The notes: generated by a model not told the origin, from the letters alone. A stretch of 64,000 nucleotides of DNA from Globisporangium splendens (GCA_006386115.1 VFIW01000087.1:62001-126000); one strand, 5' to 3'; counted from the stretch's first letter, positions 1 to 13,025 are shown. Numbers and translations are program-made.

Positions 1-581
1 TTCACAGACACTCATCCACATTACTTCTGATCAATAGCCAATGTCAGATACACTCTTTAAGATGTTTGAATGCAATGCTATCGTGTTTTAGAAGGTGCAT
101 TATATATGACTAGAATACTTACTACCTTTCAACTATTATACTGTCTATCCCTGTGTACAATTTGCTACCTTGTCATTTTTATCAAATCAGCTGCTTGACT
201 GATCTGTGCGCTTCAACATCACATGAACTTTTGTGCTACTTTACGTTCAGTGTCCACTCAGAATAGGTGGGTGAATTTATAAAGTGAAAGTCTCTGTTTG
301 CGAAATTGAGTTCCAAGCATGAGTTCTGTAAACGCGACTGATCAAGAACCCATAAACACGAACACGAACAACCGATCGATTATGAACGCTTGCTTTCGTT
401 TTTTCTGATCGTTTTCTTCAAATTATGATACAATAGTGTACTAACAAAGACCAAAGGCGGCTCCACTCAGCGTGGCTTGGGCACAGAAACACAAAGACAC
501 CCTGTGCTTGGATCTCTTTTCTTTCTCAGTATCTGAAGTTTCACGGTCTCACTTGGTTCGTCAGCAGCTCTCAAGTTGGTC
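1..581. other. Left-edge non-coding stretch
   Basis: AT-rich sequence with only short, overlapping ORFs (for example 472-672) and no recognisable domain, RNA gene or repeat. It lies downstream of the minus-strand cupredoxin-like gene, so part of it is probably that gene's 3' flank. Confidence 0.6.
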
Positions 582-3104
582 TCACTTAGTACCCTTCGTC
601 TCCACCAAGGTGCTCAGAAGATCCGACAGCACCAGGCCACAACTGCTTTGTCGCTCAGGGCATCTGGCGTAGACAGCAGACTCCGAAGCGTACTGAGCTT
701 GCGCGAAACCTGCAACAATCAGGCAGAAACACAAAAGTCAAGCGAATCAATTGCCTCACCGAAACAGCCACGAGTAAAAAGGAATATAAACACCTACGTC
801 GCTTGAAAAAATCGTACGCTGCGCCAGCATCAAAGCCCGAGCAGCTCAGCACAAAGCTGCTCCGGTGGCGCGCTTGCGCTGCTTCCGACTTTTGTAACAT
901 CGCAATGATCCGCTGCTGAAAATCCGAAACCTCGTCGTTTTCACCATCGGTCAAAGTGTCCGCCTCGATTGGTCTGACTTCAACAGCAGTAGTGTCCTCC
1001 TCGGTCGATTCAGCAACCAGCGGACACGCAATGTCGCCAACAACGATAAACGCCGCCGCAGCAGCAGTTTGCACCTCCTCCAGCTGCGATAACACGGCAC
1101 GACAGACGCCAGCATCCATTTCGGGCACACGGGACAAGCCTTTGGACGGATGGAAGACCACGACGTCCTCAGAGTGGTCCGAACGAGTGTCCAACTCAGC
1201 ATCGCTCGACGGTTTCTCGGCGATTTTCGACAATTTCTTAACCTTGGCCGCCATTTTCTTCTTACGACGCTGTGAAGCCGTCATTTTTGCTGGAGCGTTC
1301 GCTTTCTCTTGTTCCTTCACGCTCACATCTGACTCACTCACGTGAATGACGCCGTTGATATTGTACACCGAGCAGTGGATGGTAATGTGACCAGCAACGT
1401 TGAAGCGCCACGCAAACCTGCTTCCAGCACCGAGCAGAGGCGTCGAGACCTTGCGAACCAGCGTCCCTGAACGATCGAACTGCGTCGCGTCGAGCGAGTG
1501 CTCGACCATACCCAAAGTCGATTTGCTTACACGCCAGACCACGACATCTCCCTTCTGGATGAACAACTCCGCAGGCTTGAACACGAAATCTTCCAGCAGC
1601 ACCTCATGAACCTTCAGTTTCGCATCACTCGACGTCAAGCTTTCGATCTTGTCCAACGGCAACGACGTTGGGAAGTTCACATCCGCCAGCTCCAGTTCGG
1701 ACGAAGATGCCAGCACATTCCTGCTTGCAATTGCATTATCGCCGGAAATCAGACTGTACTGGAGACCAAACGCCTCGTCGTCCGAGCCCGATTGCGTTTC
1801 CTGACTCGACGATTCCACCACTAGGCAGCTCGGGCTCGTCTTTGTCTTCGTTGCCGAATTCGCGTGTGCTTTTAGCGAATGACGCTCTTCTCGTGTATAC
1901 GCTAGCTCGTCGTCTTCCTCATTTGTGTTCTGGGACGACTCTGTCTGCTCGTTTACGACCGTAAGTACTGGTGTTGTTTGTGCGGGAGCTGAGGTAGCAA
2001 CTGGTTTGACCTTCCACAGCAACTGCTTCATTAAACTGGGACTGGCTTTCCTGTTGTTGTTGTTGTTGACAGTTTGCTTTCGACGCCGGAGCTCAAATGC
2101 AGCGTCTTTCCGTTGCTTTCGCATGTGTGTCTGCTGCTGTGGCTTTGACTCACTGACACCAGTCTTTGGGCAATCAATTGGTTCCGTTGGCTGCTTGATC
2201 TTGGTCATCAAATTGCTGACAGCAGCAACAGGATGCACGGATTCCGTCGCCACAGAATCCGATCTCTCAGACGATCTATCGCTTCCAGCTAACTCTGCAA
2301 AGAAGATACGCAAACACGTGGTTAGTCGCATGCATACAGGTATCAATCAGTGACGAGAATGAAGGGCTCACCTCTATCGCGAACCTGGTGTCTATGCTTC
2401 GTCTTGTTCTGGCGCTTCGCTTTCGGAGTAATCGGCAGGTCAACTGCATCTTTACCTGCGACCGTCACCTGCTTCTCGCTCGCCTCAACAGAAGGCGTTT
2501 TCGCGACCTCAACCGGTGATGCTGGCGTTGCCTCCTGCGCATTGTCACTACACACCGTTGTTGCAGGACCAGTCTCACTCTCACCAGCAGCTGGCGTCTC
2601 CTTGTGCATCTTTTCGCTCTTGTTCTTCGTCAGCTTCTTACCACTTCTATGCGGCAGTTCATTCGCCGCAGCCTTGTGCTTCTTTTTGCGCGTGTACGAA
2701 GCACCTTCTGGCAACCGACTCGACGCGTCAGCATGTCGCTGGCTTTTGCCTTTCACAACCACTGCTGAGGTATCGACAGCGTCCACAGGGTCCACATCAC
2801 GATGCTCGAGCTGATTATCGCCTGCTTCTCCGGCAACGACGTCTTTATTCGCACGCTCTTTGCTGTTCGTATTGCTCGTATCGCGGTTCTCTGATGCGCC
2901 AGCGACGACAGCGCGCTTCGCCTTCAGCGGCTTCGCTTTCGCTTTCGGCTGCTGCTTGACGACCGTAGCTGCTGGCGTCGCGGGGTCGTCATCACTGTGC
3001 TCATTACTGCTGTTATTGTTGTTGTTATTGTCCGCCACAGGCACTTTGCGGCGATAGCGCATGCCAAAGGGGAGGACGCCAACCGACGAATAGACTGCAT
3101 GCAT
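582..3104 (-). CDS. Lys/Ser-rich protein with a cupredoxin-like domain
   Basis: Three exons are inferred: 3104-2372, 2294-798 and 709-582. They join in phase to 785 codons. The introns (2371-2295 and 797-710) have GTGAGC and GTAGGT donors and TTTGCAG and TTGTTGCAG acceptors. Residues 1-470 are low-complexity and Lys/Ser/Thr-rich, with poly-Asn runs. Residues about 472-563 look like a plastocyanin/amicyanin-type cupredoxin beta-sandwich: 'FVFKPAELFIQKGDVVVW', an EHS motif (His near 510) and HCSVYNINGVIHV near the end (Cys near 552). The second His and the Met usual after that Cys in copper proteins are not obvious, so copper binding is doubtful. Basic 'QRRKKKMAAKVKKL' follows. There is no signal peptide, unlike secreted cupredoxins. 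If the last intron is retained, a different C-terminus ends at 655. The start could also be Met at 3062. An upstream exon is possible, because a GCATGCAG acceptor-like site precedes residue 4. Confidence 0.65.
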
Positions 3105-4805
3105 ATGTAGTCAACCCATTAGCGTATCGCTCAGTTTGCCAACGCTGCCATAAAGATACCCACTACATGTGCACACATATACGTCTCCACATATACGCAC
3201 CTTTCTCTGGTGTTTTGCCCATGCTGCTTATGGACTTGTAGGTGGCGCTTGTATCAACTGTGTGTACGTATGGACGAAGGCGCCTTTGTGGAAGGAGGTG
3301 GTGTCTCTTGACGACTCGGCTTATGACAGCAGCGTATTGTTTTTTATGTTTTTATGTTTGTTTTTTCTTTCGACAGATCCACAGGCCAAACAGGCCGTTG
3401 CAAAATCACCCACCCACCACCCGTATGCAGTAATCAATCACAGCATGCAATAGTTGTGCCCAAACCCGGGTTTAGTGGGTTCTGTGGGTTTGCTTTTTGG
3501 GTTTGAGAAAGAAAAGATAAAATACGGCGAAATGCATAAATTACTTGCAATGCGAGCTTTTTCTAGAAAAAACGATACCTGTGAGCGTGTTGCGCACGAA
3601 AATGCGGATCATCGAGCTCGTCGTGTCAAGTCTTTGTGGGATCTTTGTGGCCGATGTATCTATCACCTTGATGCTGCTTACCAGTCAACGTGCATTTGGA
3701 AGGCGGCCGTTACTGTGCAGACAGGGTGGTTAATAGAAGCAGCTTACAGTATCTGCTGACTAACTGGTGTGACTGATCAGTCTGGTCGGATCTTGAGAAA
3801 ATGGCTCCAGGAATTGAAGTTTTGAGATCAAAGATGGCTACTTTGGTGGGCTTGAGAGCCACAATGGCTCGGAGTTGTGCGCTTCATCCGTTGGTAGGAG
3901 GCTTGTGTATCAGATGAGCTTGTGCGTCTCCAGGAGTGCTCGCACAAGTGATTTGCAGACGAGTTGTAGATGAGCACACGACCACCAAGGACACGCTTGA
4001 GGTCCTTCGGTTGTCGCATTGTTTCTCCCTCGAGGCTCCTCTGCAGATGTCTATCTGCTGTGGTTGAAGAGCGATTTCGGTTGGTCCGATCTCTCCAGAT
4101 GGCGCAGATGGGACTGCTGTTCGCACGAATTATCGACAAGAGGAAACACTCTACTGTTTTTTATTGCGCCAATGCGACTAAACTAGCCAAGAGCACCAAG
4201 GTAATACAACTTTCGCCGGGTGGAAAATGTTGCCGCACAGCATTTTGTCTGATCCTGGGGTTGCGAGCTTGACACAGTCGCAACATCTGAGGTTATAGGA
4301 TTCCGTGTGGTCCACTTTAATTACGAATTTCAGTTCATCTTGAAAATCGAGAGAGGAATGATGGTAACTTCTTTTCACCAGACGAATGGCTACAATTACT
4401 TGTCTTGGGCATCTCAACAACTCCATTGGTGATCGACGAGAGACTGCAATGCTAGGATGAGGATTTGGCATTGCTCTTGCGAATGCGTTACACAAATGGC
4501 AGCCGCGAGCCCAGATTCGAGCGAAAGCGACATGCATCTCTTGCAAACGACAAGCAGTCACATGACAAAGAGGGACTTTATACATACCATTCATCGATTA
4601 TGTCATTCAGTATGCTCCGAGTTTTTATTATAAACAATATCAGCACGAAGAAGACCCGAGCGGCGGCGTTTTCAAATAAAAGCCACCTCACTGCGAACTT
4701 CGCTTGTAAACAAATCACGGCAAATAGTGCATCTTGCAAACTCACGCGTGGATGGGTAACCTGGCCATAGCACCTGGCTGGATAGTACGGCTGCTCCAAA
4801 GTTGT
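3105..4805. other. Intergenic region without a supported gene
   Basis: Only short overlapping ORFs on both strands with no recognisable motif. Part of it must hold the promoter of the minus-strand cupredoxin-like gene and the 3' flank of the minus-strand pseudokinase. I see no tRNA, mobile-element terminus or clear repeat. Confidence 0.5.
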
Positions 4806-7224
4806 CTAGATGATCGTATTGACGACATTCGCTTGCGCGGCTTGCAAGACAACAATGATCTCTTCGGCACTCGGACGGTTCATTGGAGAGAGCGACAGAC
4901 ACAGGTCAATCGTGTCACGCAGCGACTGAGGCGCTCGCATGTACTCCCGACGGTTCTCGTGAGGAGCCAGGGTTTCCTGTCGACGCACACGCCTCACAAT
5001 CTCCACGTCGGACAGGGTGTTGCCTACCTCTTCCACTAGGCTCTGGAACGGAGTCGCACGGGCCAGGATCTCGCACATGATGACTCCGAACGCGTAAATG
5101 TTGATTCGCTTCGGGTCCTGTGGCGCAGAGCGGGTGATGATCTCCGGTGCCTGCCATGCGATCTGCCCCATGCCGTACGTCTCGATCGTATCAAACTTCT
5201 CAGTATTTGGGTAGCAGTCAAAGAGATTCAACTTGCATTCCAAGGAGCTGTTGACGAGCACCTTGCGGCTGGACAAGTTGCGCACATACATGTTGCATTC
5301 GGAGCTGTGGAGGTACGCGAGCCCCTTCGCAATGTCCAAACACATCCCGAGCTTCGCCTGAAGGTCATACTGGCTGTTGTTATCCATCAGAACGCTCTTC
5401 AAGTTGCCCTTGTCCATGAACTCCGCCACGATCGCGAAATCCGTCCCGGCAAGCCAAGTGACACCCACGAGGCTGACAATGTTTTGATGGGAAAGAGTCG
5501 CCAGCACTTGTGCTTGGTTCATCAGATTCTTAGTGATGTATGCATCCGACACCTCTGCCTCCACGCGCTTCACGAGCACTTTGTTGCCCGTGAACTCGCC
5601 GATCCACAATCTGCCGGCACCCACTGACTTGGTCAGGGTCACCTCGTGCTGCTGGAGACGTAAGCCACGCAGGGACTCATCGCTCGAAATGAACGACAGC
5701 TTTCCGGACGCCTCGTCTTTTCCAATCAGGTTCACCGAGTTGTCGTCTGCCGCATGGTATCTGGTCGTTTTTGAACGGGACGCGCGTCTGCGGTACACCA
5801 AGAATGCTGCCACCACGAGAACGACAGCGACAACAAGCACGATGACCACAATCAATGTTGTACTGGAAGAGCCGCTGCTGCCGTCTGTAGTGGTAGCAGA
5901 CGGGGATGGGGTCGACGCTGCACTGGGTGCGTTGGTTGTTGAGGTATCAGGGCAGACTTCGATTTTACCAAGCTCAGCTACTCCCGTGCCGCAGTCAGTT
6001 CCGAGTTCGAATGAGGTAGCGGATGCATTCGTGTTGATGTTCGCGGTCAGATTGTTGTAGGCATCTTGAGAAACAAACCAAAAGCCGAGTGGACCAAACA
6101 AATCCACATTCCTGTAAAATGCAAAACAAGCACCAAACGTAAATTCCACAGACCATACAATCCCCAATCAGTGTATACAATTCAGCATGTCGTACGCTGT
6201 CACTTTCTGGCTGTATCGGCGCTGATAGAGGCACTTTGGCACATTTGTCAAACCTGAATTGCCCACGATATCACTAAAGGGGAAAAAGAGGTGCACACAT
6301 AAACAAAAAAGGTAAGAATGGGCAACGCATTGACTCCTTCATAGGAACGCAGAAACGCACACTTGGTTGAGTTTGGATGCCGAGGACACATCCAGAGACA
6401 CGTCAGTGATATTCGAGCCCTCAACTTTCCTACGGTTTGCATCAAAAGAAAACTTAATTTAGCGATCGCAAGCATCATATGACCATGAGTCAAGATCAAT
6501 AAAGGCACGTACAGATAGGTGAGAACGTCTGGGACCTTGAGTTCAAGCAACGAGCTCTTGAAGTTCACCTTGGAGAACGACCTGCACAACGGCAAATTTA
6601 GCACGTCAGTGCTTCTTCAGGCGCCAGCAGGAATCACTCCGAATCACCACGTACAGTGTGTATAATGTTTTATTGGAAAAATCGAAAGAAGCATTGACGA
6701 CTGGTGGAGAGCTTGCGTTGCCACCGTTGCTGAATTCCCTGTGAAACCAAGAAAAGAGAGAGTTAGCATCGATTCGCGGCATGCTGCCAGCAAGCAGATG
6801 TCTTCATCCACCGCTCATCCAATAGAGTGCCGTACAGGCTTTGCAGCGTATCTGGCACCGAGACAATTGTGACAGATGGGCAGGCGATGACGAAGTTGAC
6901 AGCAGTCGAAAGTCCCACAGCTACATCGTCAGGGCTGCCCACGCACTTGTACGCAGCTTGGTTACTGTCCTTTGTGAAGATTTGGATGGTTGCCCCCTCG
7001 GCACAACTGGCGGGTACGAAAAATGGTGTTGGCGATGCCGTCGTCGGGGTCGGTGTTGTCGTTGGCGTCGCTGTGTTGGTCGTCGTGGGTGTCGTTGTCG
7101 GTGTCGCTGACGGTGTCGCATCGTTCGCAGCACTGTTATTTTGTTGCGCGTCGACAGTCGCCGTCGTCATTACCGACGCGAGCGCGATCGCCGCGGCGAG
7201 AACCGCGTTTTTCCAGCGCACCAT
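4806..7224 (-). CDS. Receptor-like transmembrane pseudokinase A (TKL-like)
   Basis: Six exons: 7224-6836, 6738-6655, 6581-6513, 6429-6361, 6273-6196 and 6111-4806, all introns phase 2. The product is 664 residues. It has a signal peptide (about 1-27), a Thr/Pro-rich stretch, and an ectodomain encoded by small exons of 23-28 codons that look like degenerate leucine-rich-repeat modules. A second Ser/Thr-rich stem, one membrane segment (about 315-336, followed by YRRR) and a cytosolic protein-kinase fold follow. The beta3 Lys is kept (VLVKRVEAE, about 411). The HRD motif is VRN (Asp to Asn, about 508), the catalytic-loop Asn is Lys, and DFG reads DCY. The WQAPEII segment is intact. These changes predict a catalytically weak or dead kinase used as a signalling scaffold at the plasma membrane. 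Its paralogue at 10641-13025 shares the exon plan and is transcribed the other way. Confidence 0.85.
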
Positions 7225-7283
7225 GCTTGCAGGACGGCGGGTAGTCGAGAGTCGAGCGGGAATGGCGCACTGAGGACAGCAGC

Positions 7284-7301
7284 AGAGAGAGAGAGAGAGA
7301 G
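7284..7301. repeat. (AG)n microsatellite
   Basis: Nine AG units about 60 bp upstream of the pseudokinase A start codon, probably in its promoter or leader. Confidence 0.9.
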
Positions 7302-7931
7302 ATCACAGGCGAACGAGGACGATCAAACCAACGGCACTCGCTTCCAGTCCTATTGCGGCTTTTTCGTGTTGGGAGCGACTGACTCTATGGAAAACAGAAA
7401 GAGAAGTGGCGTCGCGCACTTGGACCTGCGTCTCCTTTTTTTTTCACCCACACAGCATGCGAGACTATTATATACTCACATCCATTTACACAGGTCACTA
7501 CATTATGCAGGTCAAAAAGGGTGTGTATTGATGTTTAGATGCACTGGGTATCAGAAGTTTACTGGTTTACGCAGTCTGGTTCGCGCAGGAGATGGACGCA
7601 ATTTTGGTTGTTTTTTAGACACAAATCAGCAGTAGTTATTTTCGTTTAGCGCGGCAGGCATTTTTTTCTTTCAATGCCCCGCTTGATTTGTGGCACGTCC
7701 ACATGCATGCGGTTTGTTCACAAACACCTATAGGTTTCTGAAGGCGATCTCCACGCATCCAATTATAAACTGTGGGGGCATGTTGAACATGGCGTCCAGC
7801 TGAAATATTTGACAGGCTTATTGTGTAGGGATGGGGATGATGTTCCGAGTCCACCCCTTCGAGCAAAGTCAAATTTCGAAGGAAGGGACTACCTTTGCGC
7901 ATGAGGACGACTGAGGAAGGTCCATTGAGAC

Positions 7932-7951
7932 GCCTGCCTGCCTGCCTGCCT
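7932..7951. repeat. (GCCT)5 tandem repeat
   Basis: Five perfect tetranucleotide units in the intergenic region between the pseudokinase paralogues. Confidence 0.9.
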
Positions 7952-10640
7952 CCAACTCGTTTTTCCCAAATGAGTTCCCAGTCCGTGGCCAGAAATCACC
8001 AAACGATTTGAGTGGCTTTGATCATCCTGGAATGCGTGGCTTGGCGACGTCAAGACAGCAGGTTTGTTTCTACCTTGTGTGACCATGGATCGTCAAAGTG
8101 CATTATATCATTTTATAGAAGGTTCTTCAGTACGCTTGTCAAGTCCTTCCGTTTTCATGAACATTAGCCAATATAGATGATGAAAGGTGACATAAGTCCT
8201 TATTGGCAGGGCTTGGGATCAACCCACCCGCAAAGACATCAGATGGATCCGCTGGGTTCAAAACAGCCATTGCGGCAAAGTGAGCTCGTCTCGAACAACG
8301 ACAGTTTGCAAAGTGACGAACTCAACCCAGCGCATGTGAGCAATCCCGCATAAGAACAATCCATGAGTTTGGTTTTCACGCACGCATCAGGCTCTCCGAC
8401 GCGTTGTCTTCTCTGTCGTCCAATTCGCGACGAATAGTGAGCTCAGGCTTTGCTGCAAATGGATGAAGAGCACAGCTTGCACAATGGGGTCTGTTAGCCA
8501 CTGCTCGCGCATCTCTTTGATATCAGTGCGCAGGTGAATGAGTTGCTGCTTGACGGATTTAATGAGCTTAGCTGCATGTCCAGTGTCTGCCTCATTTCCA
8601 CGGCGCAACGAATGGAGAGCACAATCAGCACGATTGGGGCTGCTTCCCACATGTGCAGTGTTCGCATCGCTGTGCTCCGTTTCAGTGCGCAGGCGAGCAA
8701 GTCGTTTGACAGATTGGAGCTGCACTCGTCTTCGTGCTGTAAGCCAATGAACCTGCACTTTGTTGAAGGCTCCTCTTCGCCAGTGCGTGAGACACCCCAG
8801 TCGTCTGTTTGCCACCCACCGCTGGGTTGGAGATCGTTTCAGCGCCAGCATCACACTTGCACTGAGCCAAGCGAAAGTGGTGGATATCAATTTATCTTGA
8901 GACGCTGATGAAGAAAAAGAGGATATGCAGTTGGTTTACACCCCCTGGTCGGATGAAACCTAGCGAGTAAAAAGCGAGTTGCATATGCACCTGTCGCAAG
9001 GCATTGCGCCAATTGGTGGTACTGCTGGGAGAGCCCTAGGCATGCTGGCGCGTCGTTGAGAATCAAACCCTAGGTGCACTGGCTCGTTGTTCATTTCCTA
9101 TCTCGCGCGAAAAATGACCGATTGATATAGCGTTGCGGACTGGACAAACTGAAGCAATCGTCAGGAGCATCGCCATTCAAATCGATCTTGAGACAGCGAA
9201 AACATATTCAGAAGAGAGCGCGAGAGAAAACAAAGAGCTGCATTGCCCAGTGCGGAGTATTACACTGCAGGTCTGTTTCGGTCCCGGTACAATTTAGGTC
9301 TACTGTGGAGAAATTGATCGAACTTCCTACCCAGACCCAAATTGCTTACAAGTGCAACAAAAATGCTCCTTTGAAGGTGTTAGATATGGTGCGAGGGCTC
9401 ACAGCTTCTAGATATATGCTCCGGATTGTTGGATCATGCTAACTTCAGCATGTCTTGACTACCCGGGAAAGACCTGATGCCCTGTCGGCGTTTAGCGTCA
9501 ATGTACGGTACATTAGGACATTGTTCACCCTTCCTCAATATGTGTGGACTGAACGCAGCAACGAAAGCCATCAACTTTCACCATTTCTTTAATTAAAGGA
9601 GCATGAGACCAACAAAACGGCTTGCGCTTCCTCCATTTTGGTCCACCTTTTCGTCCAGTACCGGTGCAACAGCAATGCCGCAGAATGCGTGTTAACACAT
9701 ACTTGGTTTCCGTGTCCTCGAACACCCTCCTTGTCAATATTCCAGAGATGCAGCTGCTTGGAGCTCAATCATGAAAACGAGGCAAACTACCAGCCACATG
9801 CACCACCATTAGCAAACAGCCAGCAGGTCAAGCATAGACGGCACTTGCCCCCCATCAAGCTCAACCCAGAGTGACAACCTTTCAGTGCCCAGGCTGAACT
9901 TGGTCAAGTCCCGTCGCAAAACTCAAATGCGCGGAAAGAGACGGCAAAGTTCGGGAGCTCACCGTCTATACTGCTGCTGCGATGCACTCAATATAGAGTG
10001 TGCTTACTCCGCATATCTGCAGGTAGAAGAATGGATGCGCATTGCATTCATCCATCCGTCGCTGCATGAAGTGCCGTTTCCAAGTGCACCTCCACGTCAG
10101 CTTTGTATCTCTACAATAGTCTATTGTCTGCTCTCTAGTGCCTACAGAAATGAAAACCTCTCGTTTCTTTCCAGGCAACTCCATTTTGCTAGTTTTCATC
10201 CAATCCGCACGTCGCATTTAGTCGATTTATCTATTAAATCATCCATTTCAGCCAATCGTCTGCGAGTGTATCTGGCCCGTCCTTTTCCTCTTTCGTCGTA
10301 CAACTCTCACTGCCGATTTCGGTCCAGTGAGAACTCTTGTATCGCATCGGTTCAGCTCGCCCTTTCTGCCAACTCGCTATAAACAGGTCAATCGTCCATC
10401 AAACTCTATTGTTACGCATGATGAGCAGGTTTTCGTGAAGGCACGAACGTAGTTTTTCCAAAGATCATAATCGGGTTTTCTGGGAAGAGAGTGGCACTCG
10501 CGGATGCCCAGTCGAGTCACCTCGCAATAGCGAGTGGCGCCTCGCGTCCACAACGCAAAGCGCGGAGCACGTGGAAGTCAGTCAGCGCCATCTGTCTATT
10601 GCAGCAATTTCCCACAAGAGCCGCGCGGCGGGTGGTGTCG

Positions 10641-13025
10641 ATGCTGGCGTCACGCTTCGCACTCGTGTGGCTCGCGGCGTTGGCGTCTCCGCTGCAAGGC
10701 GCCGCGACGTCGCTGGTCACGAGCCCCGCCAGCTGCACCAAGCCGACACTCAAGCTCATTGGTGTGACGGACGTCGGGATCGTCTGTGACCAGCTCACAG
10801 TTGACAAAGTGCCGCTCGCGGGCATCACGAGCCTCGACGTCGGCGTGCTCTCCGACACGCTCACCATCACGGCGCTCGTGATCGAGTCGCTCACCTCCAT
10901 GTAGGACTCTGTGTAGCTCGGAGAATTTTATGAGAATTTGCGGGGTTTTGCTGACTTATTGGTAAAATGATGAAATGCAGATATATTCACAGTGGGAACG
11001 CGTCGGACACCCGTTACACTGGCGAGCGGAAGACGATCCAGTTTAACGCCGGGTTTTCTGAACTAAAGCAGCTGACGACGCTGTAAGTCGTTCGTGTTAT
11101 TTCGCCATTAAAATGCGTTGAGGGGACAAGACTTCTGGACTGATAATGTGATTTTTTGTGTGTGCAAACCAAAACTTTAGATCGTTTACGAACGTGCTTT
11201 TCCAAGACCCAAACATTGTCCTCACGACCGCAGGCAAACTTACCAATCTGTGCGTTGCATTCTGTTGGCTATTTCCGCGCGACCAATCTTGTGGACTTTG
11301 GAAGCACTCACTCTGTTTTTATATTTCTTCTGTTTGGGACAGAGTAATCGACAACACAAATGCACAAGACGTGTCGCTGAAGATCGCAGAAGGCGAGCAA
11401 ATCGTGCTCACGTCCATGTGAGTGTGCTTTGGCACATGTCTTTGCATTTACCTAAAGATGTCGGTCACGCTAATCGAACTTATTGTTTTTATGCAACTTT
11501 AAAACAGTGACCTGCTGCGAAACTCTTTTACAAAACTACCCAAGGTGCTCTACGAGCGTCAATACATCAGCAACAGTATCAAAGCGTACGTCTTCAGCCA
11601 TTCTCATGCAGTCCAAGCCTGTTTTCTGATTATTCCTTTGATCTGTCTTCGTATAGTGATGTGGATGTTCCAGGCCAGACGTTCGAGGTGTTGGACGCTG
11701 CAAGCTACCAGACGCTGAGTTCTAATCTGGCTGCCACTGGTGTCTCCTTCGAGCTCAGTAACAGTTGCGACTTCAAGACAATGACAGTAGGTCCATCGGG
11801 AGCGGCCATCGCTGGTGGAAAGTACAAAGTCTGTGACGCGTCCACTGCAGTCGGCACACCCCCAGCGAGAGACACCAACTCGACGTCTTCTACTACACCA
11901 ATGCCAGTTGCAGCAGACACCGATTCCTCCAAGAGCAGTTCGTCGGACACGACGATGATCGTGCTGATCGTGCTGATCGCAGCCATTGTGCTCACGTTAG
12001 CCGCGTATTTATTCCGACGTCACTACTTGAGCAAGAGGAGATCTGCCGCGCAGCAAACGAACGACAATACCGTGAATCTGATCGGCAAAGTCGATACCAC
12101 ATCCTCTGGAAAAGCGATCGTAACGAGCGACGAAGCATTGCGGAACTTCCGCTTGGAGAATCCTGTGGTGTTGACCAAACCGGCAGGTGCCGGACGATTG
12201 TGGATCGGTGAGTACAACAGAGAAAAAGTAATTGTGAAGCGGATAGAAGCCGAGGTCTCGGATCCGTACGTGACGAAAAGCCTGATCAACCAAGCGTGTG
12301 TCTTGGCGCCTCTCTCGCACGCGAATATCGTGAAGTTTATGGGCGTAACCTGGGTCGCAGGCACCGATTTCGCCGTTGTCGCCGAGTATATGGACAAAGA
12401 CAATCTGAAGACCGTGCTGTCAGATGCTGAATGGGAGCTGGACATGGAGGCTAAGCTCGGCATTTGCCTGAACATTGCTCGTGCGCTCGCGTACCTGCAC
12501 AACTCGGAGCAGAATATGTACGTCCGAAGCTTGTCAAGTCGCAAGGTGCTTGTAAACAGCTCCCTGGAGTGCAAGATCAACCTCTTTGATTGCTATCCGT
12601 GTCTGAAAAAGTTTCCAGCTGTGGAGAGCTACGGCTCTGGGGAAATCATCTGGCAGGCGCCTGAGATCATCACGCGAGCCGCGCGGATCGACCTGAAGAA
12701 GGCAAATATTTACGCGTTCGGTGTCATCATGTGCGAGATTCTGTCGCGATCGTCGCCGTTCCAGTCGCTGATCGACGAACTCGGCAACACGCGATCGGAC
12801 GTGGAAATTGTCAAGCGAGTGCGGCGGAAGGAGGTACTGATCCCGCACGAGCACCACCAGGAGTACATGTTTGCACCCGAGAGTCTGCGGAATACGATCA
12901 AGCTGTGCCTCTCGATCAACCCTGGGGACCGACCGAGCGCCGAAGACATCATCATGCTGCTCCAGGACGCCAAAGTAGAAGAAATCGCTGCGAGTTTACG
13001 TACAGGAGGCGATTTCTTTGTGTGA
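10641..13025 (+). CDS. Receptor-like transmembrane pseudokinase B (TKL-like)
   Basis: Six exons: 10641-10900, 10981-11082, 11181-11249, 11343-11417, 11508-11585 and 11657-13025. All introns are phase 2, giving 650 residues. The chosen ATG gives a good signal peptide (MLASRFALVWLAALASPLQG); an in-frame start further upstream would bury it. The order is as in paralogue A: ectodomain of 23-34-residue exon modules, Ser/Thr stem, membrane helix (about 295-314), then kinase fold. Exon 3 is 69 nt and exon 5 is 78 nt in both genes. The beta3 Lys is present (VIVKRIEAE, about 389). HRD reads VRS (about 486) and DFG reads DCY (about 506), so catalysis is unlikely. The juxtamembrane NTVNLIGK and the WQAPEII segment are shared with A. 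A gene duplication that kept intron positions, followed by sequence divergence, explains the pair. Confidence 0.87.

Larger units (their letters stand above)
7225..10640. other. 3.4 kb head-to-head intergenic region between pseudokinase paralogues
   Basis: No convincing gene. The longest ORFs, 8387-8890 (-) and 9885-10382 (+), have no recognisable domain, and both strands are open in the first. The outer ends must contain the two divergent promoters. The distance is unusually long for this gene-dense window, so a decayed gene or unannotated transcript is possible. Confidence 0.5.

Noticed and set aside
3828..4139. Possible retroelement fragment on the minus strand
   Set aside because: A short LKRVL-like string recalls Copia polyproteins, but no second motif, terminal repeat or target duplication supports it.
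8240..8275. GGTTCAAAA hairpin resembling a tRNA T-arm
   Set aside because: The T-stem does not pair in register and no anticodon or acceptor stem surrounds it.
8387..8890. 167-codon minus-strand ORF in the pseudokinase intergenic region
   Set aside because: The opposite strand is equally open, there is no domain, and no splice partner could be found. Possibly decayed coding sequence, but not supportable.
9885..10382. 165-codon plus-strand ORF
   Set aside because: Cys/Ser/Tyr-rich composition typical of translated non-coding DNA; no domain.
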